From assembly GCF_900157385.1 (NCBI RefSeq), contig NZ_LT717701.1:1523772-1587771 (forward strand): DNA of 64,000 nucleotides. Reading direction: 5' to 3'. The notes under the pieces are model-generated. The model did no database searches. It had not been told where the DNA came from and saw nothing but the letters and a program-made list of their open reading frames with translations. Below are positions 41,129 to 49,875 of the stretch, piece by piece. The stretch comes from Mycobacterium terramassiliense. Its GTDB lineage: Bacteria > Actinomycetota > Actinomycetes > Mycobacteriales > Mycobacteriaceae. How positions within the stretch are numbered: the first letter of the stretch is position 1; every line of letters begins with the position of its first letter. Position numbers and translations under genes: made by a program.

Positions 41129-42658
41129 ATGAATCTTGACGAGCGCACGCCCGTCGTCGTCGGTGTCGGGCAGGCCGCCGAGCGCATCGACGACCCCGCT
41201 TACCGGGCGATGTCACCCGTCGAGTTGGCCGCCGCCGCCGCCTCGGCCGCCTTGGCCGACTGTGGGGCCGACGTCGGGTCGGCTGCCGCGGCCGTCGACA
41301 CCGTGGCCGGTGTCAGGCAATTCGAGATCTCCGGGCCCGTCGCCTCGGCCGTGCTGGGCCGGTCGAACAACTACCCGCGCTCGGTGGCCAAGCGGGTGGG
41401 GGCCAAGCCCGCGCGCGCGATCCTCGAGATCGTCGGGGGCCAGGGGCCGCAGCATTTGATCAGCGAGCTGGCCGCGGAGATCGCGGCCGGCCGGTCGCAG
41501 GTGGCGCTCATCTTCGGGTCCGACGCGACCTCGACGCTGCGGCACTTCGCGAAGGCCGAACGCAAGCCCGACTTCACGGAGACCGTCGACGGCGACCTGG
41601 AGGACCGCGGTCACGGCATCGAGAAACTCATCTCGCGCTACACGGTCATTCACGGGCTCACCAGCGCGCCGATCCAATACGGGCTGCTGGAAAACGCCCG
41701 GCGGGCCTCAACGGGGCTGGGTCCGTCGGAATATCGGCGGGCGATGGCCGAGCTGTTCGCGCCCTTCACCAAGATCGCCGCCAGCAATCCGTTCGCCGCC
41801 GCGCCGGTCGAGCGCACCGTCGACGAACTGATCACCGTGACCGAGGCCAACCGGATGATCGCGGAGCCCTACCCGCGGCTGATGGTGGCGCGTGACCAGG
41901 TCAACCAGGGCGCGGCCGCGCTGCTGATGTCGGTCGGGGCCGCCCGTTCTTTGGGGGTGCCCGAGGAGAACTGGGTGTACCTGCATGGCCACGTTGACCT
42001 CGAGGAGCAGCCGCTGCTGGAGCGCCCGGATCTCGGGCACTCCCCGTCGGCCGTCATGGCGGTGCGCGAGGCGCTGGGCATGGCCGGCATCGGAGTCGAC
42101 GACGTCGCCACCTTCGACCTCTACAGCTGCTTTCCGGTGCCGGTGTTCAACATCTGCGACGGCTTGGGAATTGCGCCCGACGACCCGCGGGGCCTGACGT
42201 TGACCGGCGGGCTGCCGTTCTTCGGCGGGGCGGGCAACAACTACTCCATGCATGCGGTTGCCGAGACTGTCGCCCAAATGCGAAGCATGCCAGGGCAATT
42301 CGGCCTCGTCGGCGCCAACGGTGGCATCCTGAGCAAGTACTCGGTGGGGGTTTACTCCACCGCTCCGGTGGAATGGAAGGCGGATCGCAACGCGGAGCTG
42401 CAAGCCCGGGTCGCCGACTGGCCGACCCAGGCCGTGACCGAGTCCGCCGACGGTCGCGGGACCGTCGAGACGTATACGGTGCGGCGCGACGACGGACGCC
42501 CGACCGGCATCATCATCGGCAAGCTCGACGACGGCAGCCGGTTCCTCTCGACCACCGAAGACGACGAACTGCTCGCGCTGCTGATCGACGGCGACCCCCT
42601 GGGGCGCACCGTCCGGGTGCGCTCCTTCGACTACGGCAACCGCTGCTTCATCAACTGA
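41129..42658 (+). CDS. Thiolase-like protein type 1 (TLP1) without the usual active-site cysteine
   Basis: A 509-residue protein with a thiolase fold in residues 1-390 and an added C-terminal OB-like domain (about 400-509, with VETYTVRRDDGRPTGIIIGK), the layout of mycobacterial TLP1. Thiolase landmarks are ALIFGSDATSTLRH, DVATFDLYSCFPVPVFN and GNNYSMHAVAETVAQMRSMPG with a catalytic-type His. In place of the nucleophilic Cys segment there is EIVGGQGPQHLISELAAEI, with no cysteine, so normal thiolysis by acyl-cysteine is not expected. It may bind acyl-CoA or act as an aldolase-like or carrier protein. It follows sucD and converges on an LLM oxidoreductase. I recall no equivalent at this site in M. 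tuberculosis. Confidence 0.83.
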   Translation: MNLDERTPVVVGVGQAAERIDDPAYRAMSPVELAAAAASAALADCGADVGSAAAAVDTVAGVRQFEISGPVASAVLGRSNNYPRSVAKRVGAKPARAILEIVGGQGPQHLISELAAEIAAGRSQVALIFGSDATSTLRHFAKAERKPDFTETVDGDLEDRGHGIEKLISRYTVIHGLTSAPIQYGLLENARRASTGLGPSEYRRAMAELFAPFTKIAASNPFAAAPVERTVDELITVTEANRMIAEPYPRLMVARDQVNQGAAALLMSVGAARSLGVPEENWVYLHGHVDLEEQPLLERPDLGHSPSAVMAVREALGMAGIGVDDVATFDLYSCFPVPVFNICDGLGIAPDDPRGLTLTGGLPFFGGAGNNYSMHAVAETVAQMRSMPGQFGLVGANGGILSKYSVGVYSTAPVEWKADRNAELQARVADWPTQAVTESADGRGTVETYTVRRDDGRPTGIIIGKLDDGSRFLSTTEDDELLALLIDGDPLGRTVRVRSFDYGNRCFIN

Positions 42659-42668
42659 CCCGCTCGCG

Positions 42669-43517
42669 CTAGACCAGGGCGGCCAGCTTGCCGGCCAACC
42701 GCTCCACGTAGGCGGCGATCTCGTCCTCGGGGCGGTCCGGCAGCCCGAACAGCACCTCGGTCACCCCCAGCTCGGCCCAGCGCGCCAACTTCTCGGGGAT
42801 CGGCTTGAAATCCAGGGCGACGATCTGCGGGGCCCCATCACGGCCGGCCGCCGCCCAGGTGTCCTGCAGCAACTTGACCGGTTCGTCGATGTCGAAGTCG
42901 CGCGGGGTGGTGATCCAGCCGTCGGCGCTGCGGGCGATCCACTTGAAGTTCTTCTCGTTGCCGGCCGCGCCCACGAGCACCGGAATGTGTGACTGCACCG
43001 GCTTCGGCCAGGCCCAGCTGGGCCCGAACTTGACGAACTCGCCGTCGTAGGCGGCTTCTTCGTCCGTCCACAGGGCCCGCATCGCCTCGATGTACTCGCG
43101 CAACATGGTCCGGCGCCGCCCGGGCGGCACCCCGTGGTCGGCCAGCTCGTCGGTGTTCCACCCGAAGCCGACGCCGAGGCTCACCCGGCCGCCCGACAGG
43201 TGGTCAAGCGTCGCAATGCTTTTCGCCAACGTGATCGGGTCGTGCTCGACGGGCAGCGCCACCGCCGTCGAGAGGCGCACCCGCGACGTGACGGCGCATG
43301 CGGCGCCCAGACTTACCCACGGGTCTAGCGTGCGCATGTAGCGGTCGTCGGGCAGCGACGCGTCGCCGGTCGTGGGATGGGCGGCCTCGCGCTTGACCGG
43401 GATGTGGGTGTGTTCGGGCACGTAGAACGTCTGGAAACCGTGGTCGTCGGCGAGCTTGGCCGCTGTCGCCGGGGAAATGCCGCGGTCACTGGTGAAAAGC
43501 ACGAGGCCGTAATCCAT
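42669..43517 (-). CDS. LLM-class F420-dependent oxidoreductase (Rv0953c type)
   Basis: A 282-residue luciferase-fold oxidoreductase, the same length as Rv0953c. It starts MDYGLVLFTSDRGISPATAA at 43517, with FQTFYVPEHTHIPVKR, RVRLSTAVALPVEHDPITLA, RVSLGVGFGWNTDELADHGV and HIPVLVGAAGNEKNFKWIAR as family landmarks. It probably uses reduced F420; the substrate is unknown. A perfect KstR operator ends 10 bp before the start codon, so repression by KstR and induction on sterols or fatty acids is likely, and the mRNA must have a very short leader. The frame remains open far upstream (to 44645) only as shadow of the opposite gene. Confidence 0.93.
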   Translation of the reverse strand: MDYGLVLFTSDRGISPATAAKLADDHGFQTFYVPEHTHIPVKREAAHPTTGDASLPDDRYMRTLDPWVSLGAACAVTSRVRLSTAVALPVEHDPITLAKSIATLDHLSGGRVSLGVGFGWNTDELADHGVPPGRRRTMLREYIEAMRALWTDEEAAYDGEFVKFGPSWAWPKPVQSHIPVLVGAAGNEKNFKWIARSADGWITTPRDFDIDEPVKLLQDTWAAAGRDGAPQIVALDFKPIPEKLARWAELGVTEVLFGLPDRPEDEIAAYVERLAGKLAALV

Positions 43518-43526
43518 GCACAGGAT

Positions 43527-43540
43527 TAGAACGTGTTCTA
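43527..43540. promoter_or_regulatory. KstR operator upstream of the Rv0953c-type gene
   Basis: TAGAACGTGTTCTA, identical to the site at 24220 and to the ideal KstR palindrome. It lies 10-23 bp before the start codon at 43517, a position that would cover the transcription start. Confidence 0.85.
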
Positions 43541-43739
43541 CCTGTGCTCGGCAAGCGGCGCCTGTCGGCGCTGGTCGCGCCGACAGGCCGGTGGCTCCGG
43601 CACCGCCGCCCCAAGGTGCGCTAGCGTGGTTGGTCGATCGCGCCGCAACGCAACATGGGGAAGGTGTTCCGCTGGGGCGCGCCTGGAAGCACAGCGTCGC
43701 ACTGCAATGTGGCGCCGCTAAGAAGCAACAGGAGGAGTC

Positions 43740-44684
43740 ATGACGTATTCGCCCGGTGGTCCCGGATATCAACCCGCGCAGCCCGGCGGCTCCTACGCAG
43801 GCGCCACACCGTCCTTCGCCAAGACCGACGACGGCGACAGCAAGCTTCCGCTGGTGTTGAACATCGCGGTCGTGGTCCTCGGGATCGCGGTCTATTTGCT
43901 CAATTTCGGGCCGACGTTCGTCATCGGCGCCGACCTCGGCCCCGGCGGCGGACGGGCCGGTGACGCCGGCACCGCGGTCATCGTCGCGGTGCTGGCCGCC
44001 CTGCTGGCGGCGATCGGCTTGCTGCCCAAGGCCAAGAGTTATGTGGGAATCGTCGCGGTGGTCGCCGTGTTGGGCGCGCTGCTGGCCATCACCGAGACCG
44101 TCAACACGCCCGCCGGATTCGGCATCGGGTGGGCGATGTGGCCGTTGGTCGGTTGCAGCATTATTCAGGCCTTCGCCGCCGTGGGCACGTTGCTGCTGGA
44201 CGCCGGGGTCATCACGGCGCCCGCGCCGCGGCCCAAGTACGACCCGTACGCGCAATACGGGCAGTACGGGCAGTACGGCCAGTACGGTCAGTACGGGCAG
44301 CAGCAGCCGTCGTACTACGGTCAGCCGGGTGCCCAGCAGCACGCCGGGCACCAGTCCCACCAGCAGGAGACACCGCAGCCTTCCTCGTATGGCTCGCAGT
44401 ACGGCGGCTATCCGCAGAGCCAGGCCCCGACGCAGGCGGCGATCCCCACGTCGACCGGTGGGTTCGGCGCCCAGCCGCAGCCGGGCGCCCAGCAGCACGG
44501 GCCCTCGACGCCGCCCACCGGCTTCCCCAGCTTCAGCCCGCCGCCCTCCTCCGCCGCGAGCGGCACGGAGTCCCAGGCCGGTTCGGGTCCGGCCGACCAG
44601 GCGAGCCACACCGGCGGCCAGTCGGCCCCCGGTCAGGAACAGCAACAGTCGCCGTCATCACCGTCTGGGCCGGCGCCCTCCTAA
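43740..44684 (+). CDS. DUF5336 membrane protein (34 kDa antigen homologue, Rv0954 type)
   Basis: A 314-residue envelope protein. It has a short proline/glycine N-terminus and four membrane helices (LVLNIAVVVLGIAVYLLNF, AVIVAVLAALLAAIGLLP, YVGIVAVVAVLGALLAIT, WPLVGCSIIQAFAAVGTLLL). The hydrophilic C-terminal tail of about 150 residues begins with five QYG repeats and is rich in Gln, Pro and Ser. Homologues are the 34 kDa antigen of M. avium subsp. paratuberculosis and Rv0954, which has been linked to the division site. An AGGAGG lies just before the ATG. The neighbour perM is also a division-related membrane gene, 39 bp downstream on the same strand, so the two probably act together. Confidence 0.9.
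   Translation: MTYSPGGPGYQPAQPGGSYAGATPSFAKTDDGDSKLPLVLNIAVVVLGIAVYLLNFGPTFVIGADLGPGGGRAGDAGTAVIVAVLAALLAAIGLLPKAKSYVGIVAVVAVLGALLAITETVNTPAGFGIGWAMWPLVGCSIIQAFAAVGTLLLDAGVITAPAPRPKYDPYAQYGQYGQYGQYGQYGQQQPSYYGQPGAQQHAGHQSHQQETPQPSSYGSQYGGYPQSQAPTQAAIPTSTGGFGAQPQPGAQQHGPSTPPTGFPSFSPPPSSAASGTESQAGSGPADQASHTGGQSAPGQEQQQSPSSPSGPAPS
44253..44297 (+). repeat. 9-bp tandem repeat encoding QYG units
   Basis: Five copies of CARTACGGN in tandem inside the DUF5336 gene code for five Gln-Tyr-Gly units. Length variation between strains would be in frame. Confidence 0.85.
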
Positions 44685-44723
44685 GCCTGCGCCCTCGCGC
44701 GTAGTCGGGCACGTGCGCCAAGA

Positions 44724-46100
44724 GTGACAAGGGTGTCAGCAAGCGGGGACGACCGGGCAGCCAGCGCTCGCCAGGCGCGCGATCTTGTCCGGGTGGCATT
44801 CGGCCCGGCCGTGGTGGCGTTGGGCGTCGTCGCCGCCGTTACCCTGCTGCAGCTGCTGATCGCCAACAGCGACATGACCGGCGCGTTGGGCGCCATCGCC
44901 AGCATGTGGCTGGCGGTGCACCAGGTGCCGATCTCGATCGGTGGCCGCGAACTGGGCGTGCTGCCGCTGCTGCCCGTCTTGCTGATGGTGTGGGGGACCG
45001 CGCGCAGCAGCGCCCGGGCCACCTCCGCGTCTTCGTCGTGGCTGGTGGTCCGCTGGGTGATCGCCTCGGCGCTGGGCGGCCCCCTGTTGCTGACGGCGAT
45101 CGCGCTGGCGGTCATCCACGACGCGTCGTCGGTGATTACCGAGCTGCAGACGCCCAGCGCCCTGCGCGCGTTCGCGAGCGTGCTGGTGGTGCACGCCATC
45201 GGCGCCGCGATCGGCGTCTGGTCCCGGGTGGGGCGGCGGGCGCTGGCGGCGTCCCCGCTGCCCAATTGGCTCGGTGACTCGCTGCGCGCCGCGGTGGCCG
45301 GTGTGCTGGCGTTGGTCGGCCTCTCCGGGCTGGTGACCGCGGGCTCGCTGATCGTGCACTGGTCGACGATGCAGGAGCTCTACGGGATCACCGATTCGAT
45401 CTTCGGCCAGTTCAGCCTCACCGTGCTGTCCGTGTTGTACGCGCCCAACGTCATCGTCGGCACGTCGGCGGTCGCCGTCGGATCCAGCGCCCACCTCGGC
45501 TTCGCGACGTTCAGTTCCTTTACCGTCTTCGGCGGTGACATCCCGGCACTGCCGATCCTGGCCGCGGTCCCCACCCCGCCGCTGGGGCCGGTGTGGGTCG
45601 CGCTGCTCATCGTCGGCGCGTCCTCGGGCGTAGCGGTCGGGCAGCAATGCGCCCGGCGCGCGCTGCCGCTGTTCCCGGCGATGGCCAAACTGCTGGTCGC
45701 CTCCGTTGTCGGTGCGTTGGCGATGTCCCTGCTCGCCTACGGCGGCAGCGGACGGCTCGGCAATTTCGGCCATGTCGGCGTCGACCAGGCGACCTTGCTG
45801 GGCGGCGTGTTCTTCTGGTTCGCGGTCGTCGGCGGCGTCACGGTCGTGATGACCGGCGGGATCCGGCCCGTGCGACTCAGGCGGACCAGGCGACGCGCAC
45901 CCGTCCCGGCGGCCGAGGAGCCGGCGGATTTTGCGGCGGTCTTCGATGAGCCCGAAGGCGAGCCGGAAGACGAACCGGGTGATGCGCCGCACGACGAGCC
46001 GGCCGGCGACTCCGCCGACCAGTCGGTCGGCGACCCCGTCGACGAGGACGAGATGGCCCCCGAGGAGCCCGCCGCCGACGACGAACCGCCGCCGGCATGA
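44724..46100 (+). CDS. perM: Cell division-associated membrane protein PerM
   Basis: A 458-residue polytopic protein matching Rv0955 (DUF6350), known in M. tuberculosis as PerM, which supports the divisome and persistence in mice. It has about eight to ten membrane helices from residue 25 to 395 (for instance VALGVVAAVTLLQLLIANS and GVFFWFAVVGGVTVVMTGGI). An acidic cytoplasmic C-terminal tail follows (FDEPEGEPEDEPGDAPHDEP). The start is the GTG at 44724. It follows the DUF5336 gene by 39 bp and is followed by a stem-loop at 46101 before purN. The acidic tail looks longer and more repetitive than needed for folding; a binding role is possible. Confidence 0.9.
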   Translation: MTRVSASGDDRAASARQARDLVRVAFGPAVVALGVVAAVTLLQLLIANSDMTGALGAIASMWLAVHQVPISIGGRELGVLPLLPVLLMVWGTARSSARATSASSSWLVVRWVIASALGGPLLLTAIALAVIHDASSVITELQTPSALRAFASVLVVHAIGAAIGVWSRVGRRALAASPLPNWLGDSLRAAVAGVLALVGLSGLVTAGSLIVHWSTMQELYGITDSIFGQFSLTVLSVLYAPNVIVGTSAVAVGSSAHLGFATFSSFTVFGGDIPALPILAAVPTPPLGPVWVALLIVGASSGVAVGQQCARRALPLFPAMAKLLVASVVGALAMSLLAYGGSGRLGNFGHVGVDQATLLGGVFFWFAVVGGVTVVMTGGIRPVRLRRTRRRAPVPAAEEPADFAAVFDEPEGEPEDEPGDAPHDEPAGDSADQSVGDPVDEDEMAPEEPAADDEPPPA

Positions 46101-46159
46101 TCGAGCCTGCGCTGCGCGCGCGGACACGCCGGGCGATTTCGCGCTGGCCGCAGGCTCGA
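46101..46159 (+). terminator. Stem-loop directly after perM
   Basis: TCGAGCCTGCG (46101-46111) pairs perfectly with CGCAGGCTCGA (46149-46159). It begins at the first base after the perM stop and ends 85 bp before purN, so it separates the division genes from the purine operon. There is no U tract. Confidence 0.55.
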
Positions 46160-46244
46160 CGCATCGTCGCCTGACCAGATCGGGTTGTCGGGCCCCACCG
46201 CGTGCCGTGCCGGCGCGCATCGTCGCCCGACTAGGCTCGCCGTT

Positions 46245-46874
46245 GTGCCCCAACCGCTCCACGTGCCCCCGAGCGCGCCGGCGCGGGTGGTGGTGCTCGC
46301 CTCGGGCACCGGTTCGCTGCTGGGCTCCCTGATCGAAGCGGCCGCAGGTGACTACCCGGCGCGAGTGGTCGCCGTCGGCGTGGATCGCGAATGCCGGGCC
46401 ACCGAGGTCGCGGCGGCGGCATCCCTGCCGACGTTCACCGCTCGCCTCGGCGATTACGCCGACCGCGCGGCGTGGGACGCGGCCATCACCGAAGCCACCA
46501 CCGCCCACTCGCCCGATCTCATCGTCTCCGCTGGTTTTATGAAAATACTTGGGCCGCAATTCCTTTCACGATTCTACGGGCGCACCCTCAACACGCATCC
46601 GGCGCTGCTGCCGGCGTTCGCCGGGGCGCATGCCGTCCCCGACGCGCTGGCTTACGGTGTGAAGGTCACCGGCTGTACGGTGCACCTGGTAGACGCCGGC
46701 ATGGACACCGGGCCGATATTGGCCCAGGAGCCCATCCCGGTGCTCGACGGCGACACGGAAGAGACCCTGCATGAACGCATCAAGGTCGTCGAGCGGCGAC
46801 TGTTGGTGGACGTAGTGGCCGCGATCGCGACGCGCGGCGTGACCTGGACCGGACGAAAGGCGACCATAGGATGA
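46245..46874 (+). CDS. purN: Phosphoribosylglycinamide formyltransferase PurN
   Basis: A 209-residue cytosolic enzyme, third step of purine synthesis (GAR to formyl-GAR with 10-formyl-THF). It shows VVVLASGTGSLLGSLIEAA at the N-terminus, the folate-site LNTHPALLPAFAGAHAV with the catalytic Asn and His, and VDAGMDTGPILAQEPIPVLD with the catalytic Asp. The GTG at 46245 is taken; the frame is open upstream without family sequence. It overlaps purH by four bases (ATGA). It matches Rv0956. Confidence 0.95.
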   Translation: MPQPLHVPPSAPARVVVLASGTGSLLGSLIEAAAGDYPARVVAVGVDRECRATEVAAAASLPTFTARLGDYADRAAWDAAITEATTAHSPDLIVSAGFMKILGPQFLSRFYGRTLNTHPALLPAFAGAHAVPDALAYGVKVTGCTVHLVDAGMDTGPILAQEPIPVLDGDTEETLHERIKVVERRLLVDVVAAIATRGVTWTGRKATIG

Positions 46875-48439
46875 GCGACGAGTCAAGAAGGGCGATTCGC
46901 CGCGCGTTGATCAGCGTGTACGACAAGTCCGGGCTGATCGAACTCGCCCAGGGACTGGCCGCGGCGGGCGTGGAGATCGTGTCGACCGGCTCGACCGCGA
47001 AGACCATTGCGGACAAAGGGATTCCGGTTACCCGCGTCGAGGAATTGACCGGCTTCCCCGAAGTGCTCGATGGCCGGGTCAAGACGCTGCACCCGCGGGT
47101 GCACGCCGGCCTGCTGGCCGACCTGCGCAAACCCGAGCACCAAGCGGCGCTCGAACAGCTCGGGATCGCGGCGTTCGAGCTCGTCGTGGTCAACCTGTAT
47201 CCGTTCAGCGAGACGGTCGACTCCGGCGCGGGCATCGACGAGTGCGTCGAACAGATCGACATCGGTGGACCATCGATGGTCCGGGCGGCCGCGAAGAATC
47301 ACCCCAGCGTGGCGGTGGTCACCGACCCGCTCGGCTATGACGGCGTGCTCGCCGCGGTGCGCAGCGGCGGATTCACCCTCGCCGAGCGGAAGAGGCTGGC
47401 CGCGTTGGCGTTTCAGCACACCGCCGACTACGACATCGCGGTGGCGGGCTGGATGGAGTCGACGCTGGCGCCCGAGCATCCGCCCACGAACTTTCCCCAG
47501 TGGTTGGCGGGCAGCTGGCGGCGCACGGCGACGCTGCGCTACGGCGAGAACCCGCACCAGCAGGCGGCGCTCTACAGCGACCCCGGCGCGTGGCCGGGCC
47601 TGGCGCAGGCCGAGCAGCTGCACGGAAAAGAGATGTCCTACAACAACTTCACCGACGCGGACGCGGCCTGGCGGGCCGCCTTCGACCACGAAGAGATCTG
47701 CGTGGCGATCATCAAGCACGCCAACCCCTGTGGCATCGCGATCTCCTCGGTCTCGGTCGCCGACGCGCACCGCAAGGCCCACGAATGCGATCCGCTGAGC
47801 GCCTTCGGCGGGGTGATCGCGGCCAACACCGAAGTCAGCGTCGAGATGGCGGAGTACGTGAGCACCATCTTCACCGAGGTGATCGTCGCGCCCGCGTACG
47901 CGCCGGGCGCCGTCGACGCGTTGACGCGCAAGAAGAACATCCGCGTGCTGGTGGCTTCCGAGCCGCTGGCCGGCGGCACCGAGCTGCGCCCGATCAGCGG
48001 GGGGCTGCTGGTCCAGCAGCGCGACCAGCTCGACGCGCACGGCGATAACCCGGCCAACTGGACGCTGGCGACGGGAGCGCCGGCCGACCCGAACACGCTG
48101 GCCGACCTGGTCTTTGCGTGGCGCGCCTGCCGGGCGGTCAAGTCGAACGCGATCGTGATCGCGGCCGACGGCGCGACCATCGGCGTGGGCATGGGCCAGG
48201 TCAACCGGGTGGACGCCGCCCGGTTGGCCGTCGAACGCGGGGGCGACCGGGTCCGCGGCGCCGTCGCGGCTTCCGATGCGTTCTTCCCATTCCCCGACGG
48301 GCTCGAGACGCTGACCGCCGCCGGGGTGAAGGCGGTGGTGCATCCGGGCGGATCGGTGCGCGACGACGAGGTGACCGCGGCAGCGGCCAACGCCGGCGTC
48401 ACCGTGTACCTCACCGGAGCCCGCCACTTCGCTCACTGA
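46871..48439 (+). CDS. purH: Bifunctional AICAR transformylase/IMP cyclohydrolase PurH
   Basis: A 522-residue enzyme doing the last two steps of IMP synthesis. The N-terminal cyclohydrolase (about residues 1-200) has ALISVYDKSGLIELAQGLAA and the EVLDGRVKTLHPRVHAGLLA stretch. The C-terminal transformylase has LRYGENPHQQAALYSDPGAW and KHANPCG with the catalytic Lys-His. The end VVHPGGSVRDDEV is typical. The start overlaps the purN stop by four bases. The length is normal. A helicase-like or regulatory gene does not intervene; a MoxR-like ATPase gene follows after 41 bp. It matches Rv0957. Confidence 0.97.
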   Translation: MSDESRRAIRRALISVYDKSGLIELAQGLAAAGVEIVSTGSTAKTIADKGIPVTRVEELTGFPEVLDGRVKTLHPRVHAGLLADLRKPEHQAALEQLGIAAFELVVVNLYPFSETVDSGAGIDECVEQIDIGGPSMVRAAAKNHPSVAVVTDPLGYDGVLAAVRSGGFTLAERKRLAALAFQHTADYDIAVAGWMESTLAPEHPPTNFPQWLAGSWRRTATLRYGENPHQQAALYSDPGAWPGLAQAEQLHGKEMSYNNFTDADAAWRAAFDHEEICVAIIKHANPCGIAISSVSVADAHRKAHECDPLSAFGGVIAANTEVSVEMAEYVSTIFTEVIVAPAYAPGAVDALTRKKNIRVLVASEPLAGGTELRPISGGLLVQQRDQLDAHGDNPANWTLATGAPADPNTLADLVFAWRACRAVKSNAIVIAADGATIGVGMGQVNRVDAARLAVERGGDRVRGAVAASDAFFPFPDGLETLTAAGVKAVVHPGGSVRDDEVTAAAANAGVTVYLTGARHFAH

Positions 48440-48480
48440 GCGTTCGGCGCGTGAGGCTTGGAGGCAACGCGTAGCGTGGA

Positions 48481-49875
48481 GTGGTGCCATCACCGAGTAA
48501 CCTGCCCCGCACCGTCGGCGAACTGCGTGCCGCCGGTCATCGCGAACGGGGAGTTAAACAGGAAATCCGAGAAAACCTGCTGACGCGGCTCGCCGACGGC
48601 GCGGATAGTGAAGCCGTCTGGCCCGGGATCCTGGGTTTCGAGGACACCGTGTTGCCTCAGCTGGAGCGGGCGCTGATCGCGGGCCACGACTTCGTTTTGC
48701 TGGGCGAACGCGGCCAAGGCAAGACCCGGCTGCTGCGCGCGCTGACCGGGCTGCTCGACGAGTGGACCCCAGTGATCGACGGGGCCGAACTGGGTGAGCA
48801 CCCGTACCGGCCGATCACGCCGGAGTCGATTCGCCGCGCCGCCACGCTGGGCGACGACATGCCGGTGGCGTGGAAGCACCGCAGCGAGCGCTACACCGAG
48901 AAGCTGGCCACTCCCGACACCAGCGTCGCCGACCTGGTCGGTGACGTCGACCCGATCAAGGTCGCCGAGGGCCGCAGCCTTGGTGACCCCGAGACCATCG
49001 CCTACGGGCTGATCCCGCGCGCGCACCGCGGCATCGTCGCGGTCAACGAGCTGCCCGACCTGGCCGAGCGCATCCAGGTGTCGATGCTCAACGTCATGGA
49101 GGAGCGCGACATCCAGGTCCGCGGTTACACCCTGCGCCTGCCGCTGGACGTGTTGGTGGTCGCCAGCGCCAACCCGGAGGACTACACCAACCGGGGCCGC
49201 ATCATCACGCCGCTCAAAGACCGCTTCGGCGCCGAAATCCGCACCCACTACCCGCTGGAGCTCGAGGCCGAGGTGGGCGTGATCGCGCAGGAAGCCCACC
49301 TGAGCGCCCAGGTGCCCGACTACCTCATGCAGGTGATCGCGCGGTTCGCCCGCTACCTGCGGGAGTCCAACTCGATCGATCAGCGCTCCGGGGTGTCGGC
49401 GCGGTTCGCGATCGCCGCCGCTGAGACCGTCGCAGCCGCCGCCCGCCACCGCGGCGCGGTGCTGGGAGAGACGGATCCGGTGGCCCGGGTGGTCGACCTG
49501 GACACGGTGATCGACGTCCTGCGCGGCAAGCTGGAATTCGAGTCCGGCGAAGAGGGCCGCGAACAGGCCGTGCTGGAGCACCTGCTGCGGCGCGCGACGG
49601 CCGACACCGCGGCCAGGGTGCTCGGCGGAATCGACGTCGGCGCCTTGGTGGCCGCGGTCGAGGGCGGTTCGGCGGTCACGACGGGCGAACGGGTGTCGGC
49701 CAAGGACGTGCTGGCCGCGGTGCCGAACCTGCCGGTCGTCGACAAGATCGCGGCCAAGCTGCACGCCGAATCCGAAGGCGAGCGCGCCGCGGCGCTGGAA
49801 CTGGCGCTGGAGGCGCTGTATCTGGCGAAGCGGATCGACAAGGTGTCCGGGGAGGGCCAAACCGTCTATGGCTAG
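48481..49875 (+). CDS. MoxR/Mg-chelatase-like AAA+ ATPase (Rv0958 type)
   Basis: A 464-residue AAA+ protein of the magnesium-chelatase/MoxR class. Walker A is LLGERGQGKTRLL, a Walker-B-like stretch is GIVAVNELPDL, and sensor 1 is VVASANPEDYTNRGRI. It carries a C-terminal helical extension. Such ATPases act with a VWA-domain partner to remodel or load metals into target complexes. That partner is the next gene, which overlaps this one by eight bases. The start is the GTG at 48481, with a second GTG directly after. The target is unknown; it is not obviously tied to chlorophyll-type chelation. Confidence 0.92.
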   Translation: MVPSPSNLPRTVGELRAAGHRERGVKQEIRENLLTRLADGADSEAVWPGILGFEDTVLPQLERALIAGHDFVLLGERGQGKTRLLRALTGLLDEWTPVIDGAELGEHPYRPITPESIRRAATLGDDMPVAWKHRSERYTEKLATPDTSVADLVGDVDPIKVAEGRSLGDPETIAYGLIPRAHRGIVAVNELPDLAERIQVSMLNVMEERDIQVRGYTLRLPLDVLVVASANPEDYTNRGRIITPLKDRFGAEIRTHYPLELEAEVGVIAQEAHLSAQVPDYLMQVIARFARYLRESNSIDQRSGVSARFAIAAAETVAAAARHRGAVLGETDPVARVVDLDTVIDVLRGKLEFESGEEGREQAVLEHLLRRATADTAARVLGGIDVGALVAAVEGGSAVTTGERVSAKDVLAAVPNLPVVDKIAAKLHAESEGERAAALELALEALYLAKRIDKVSGEGQTVYG

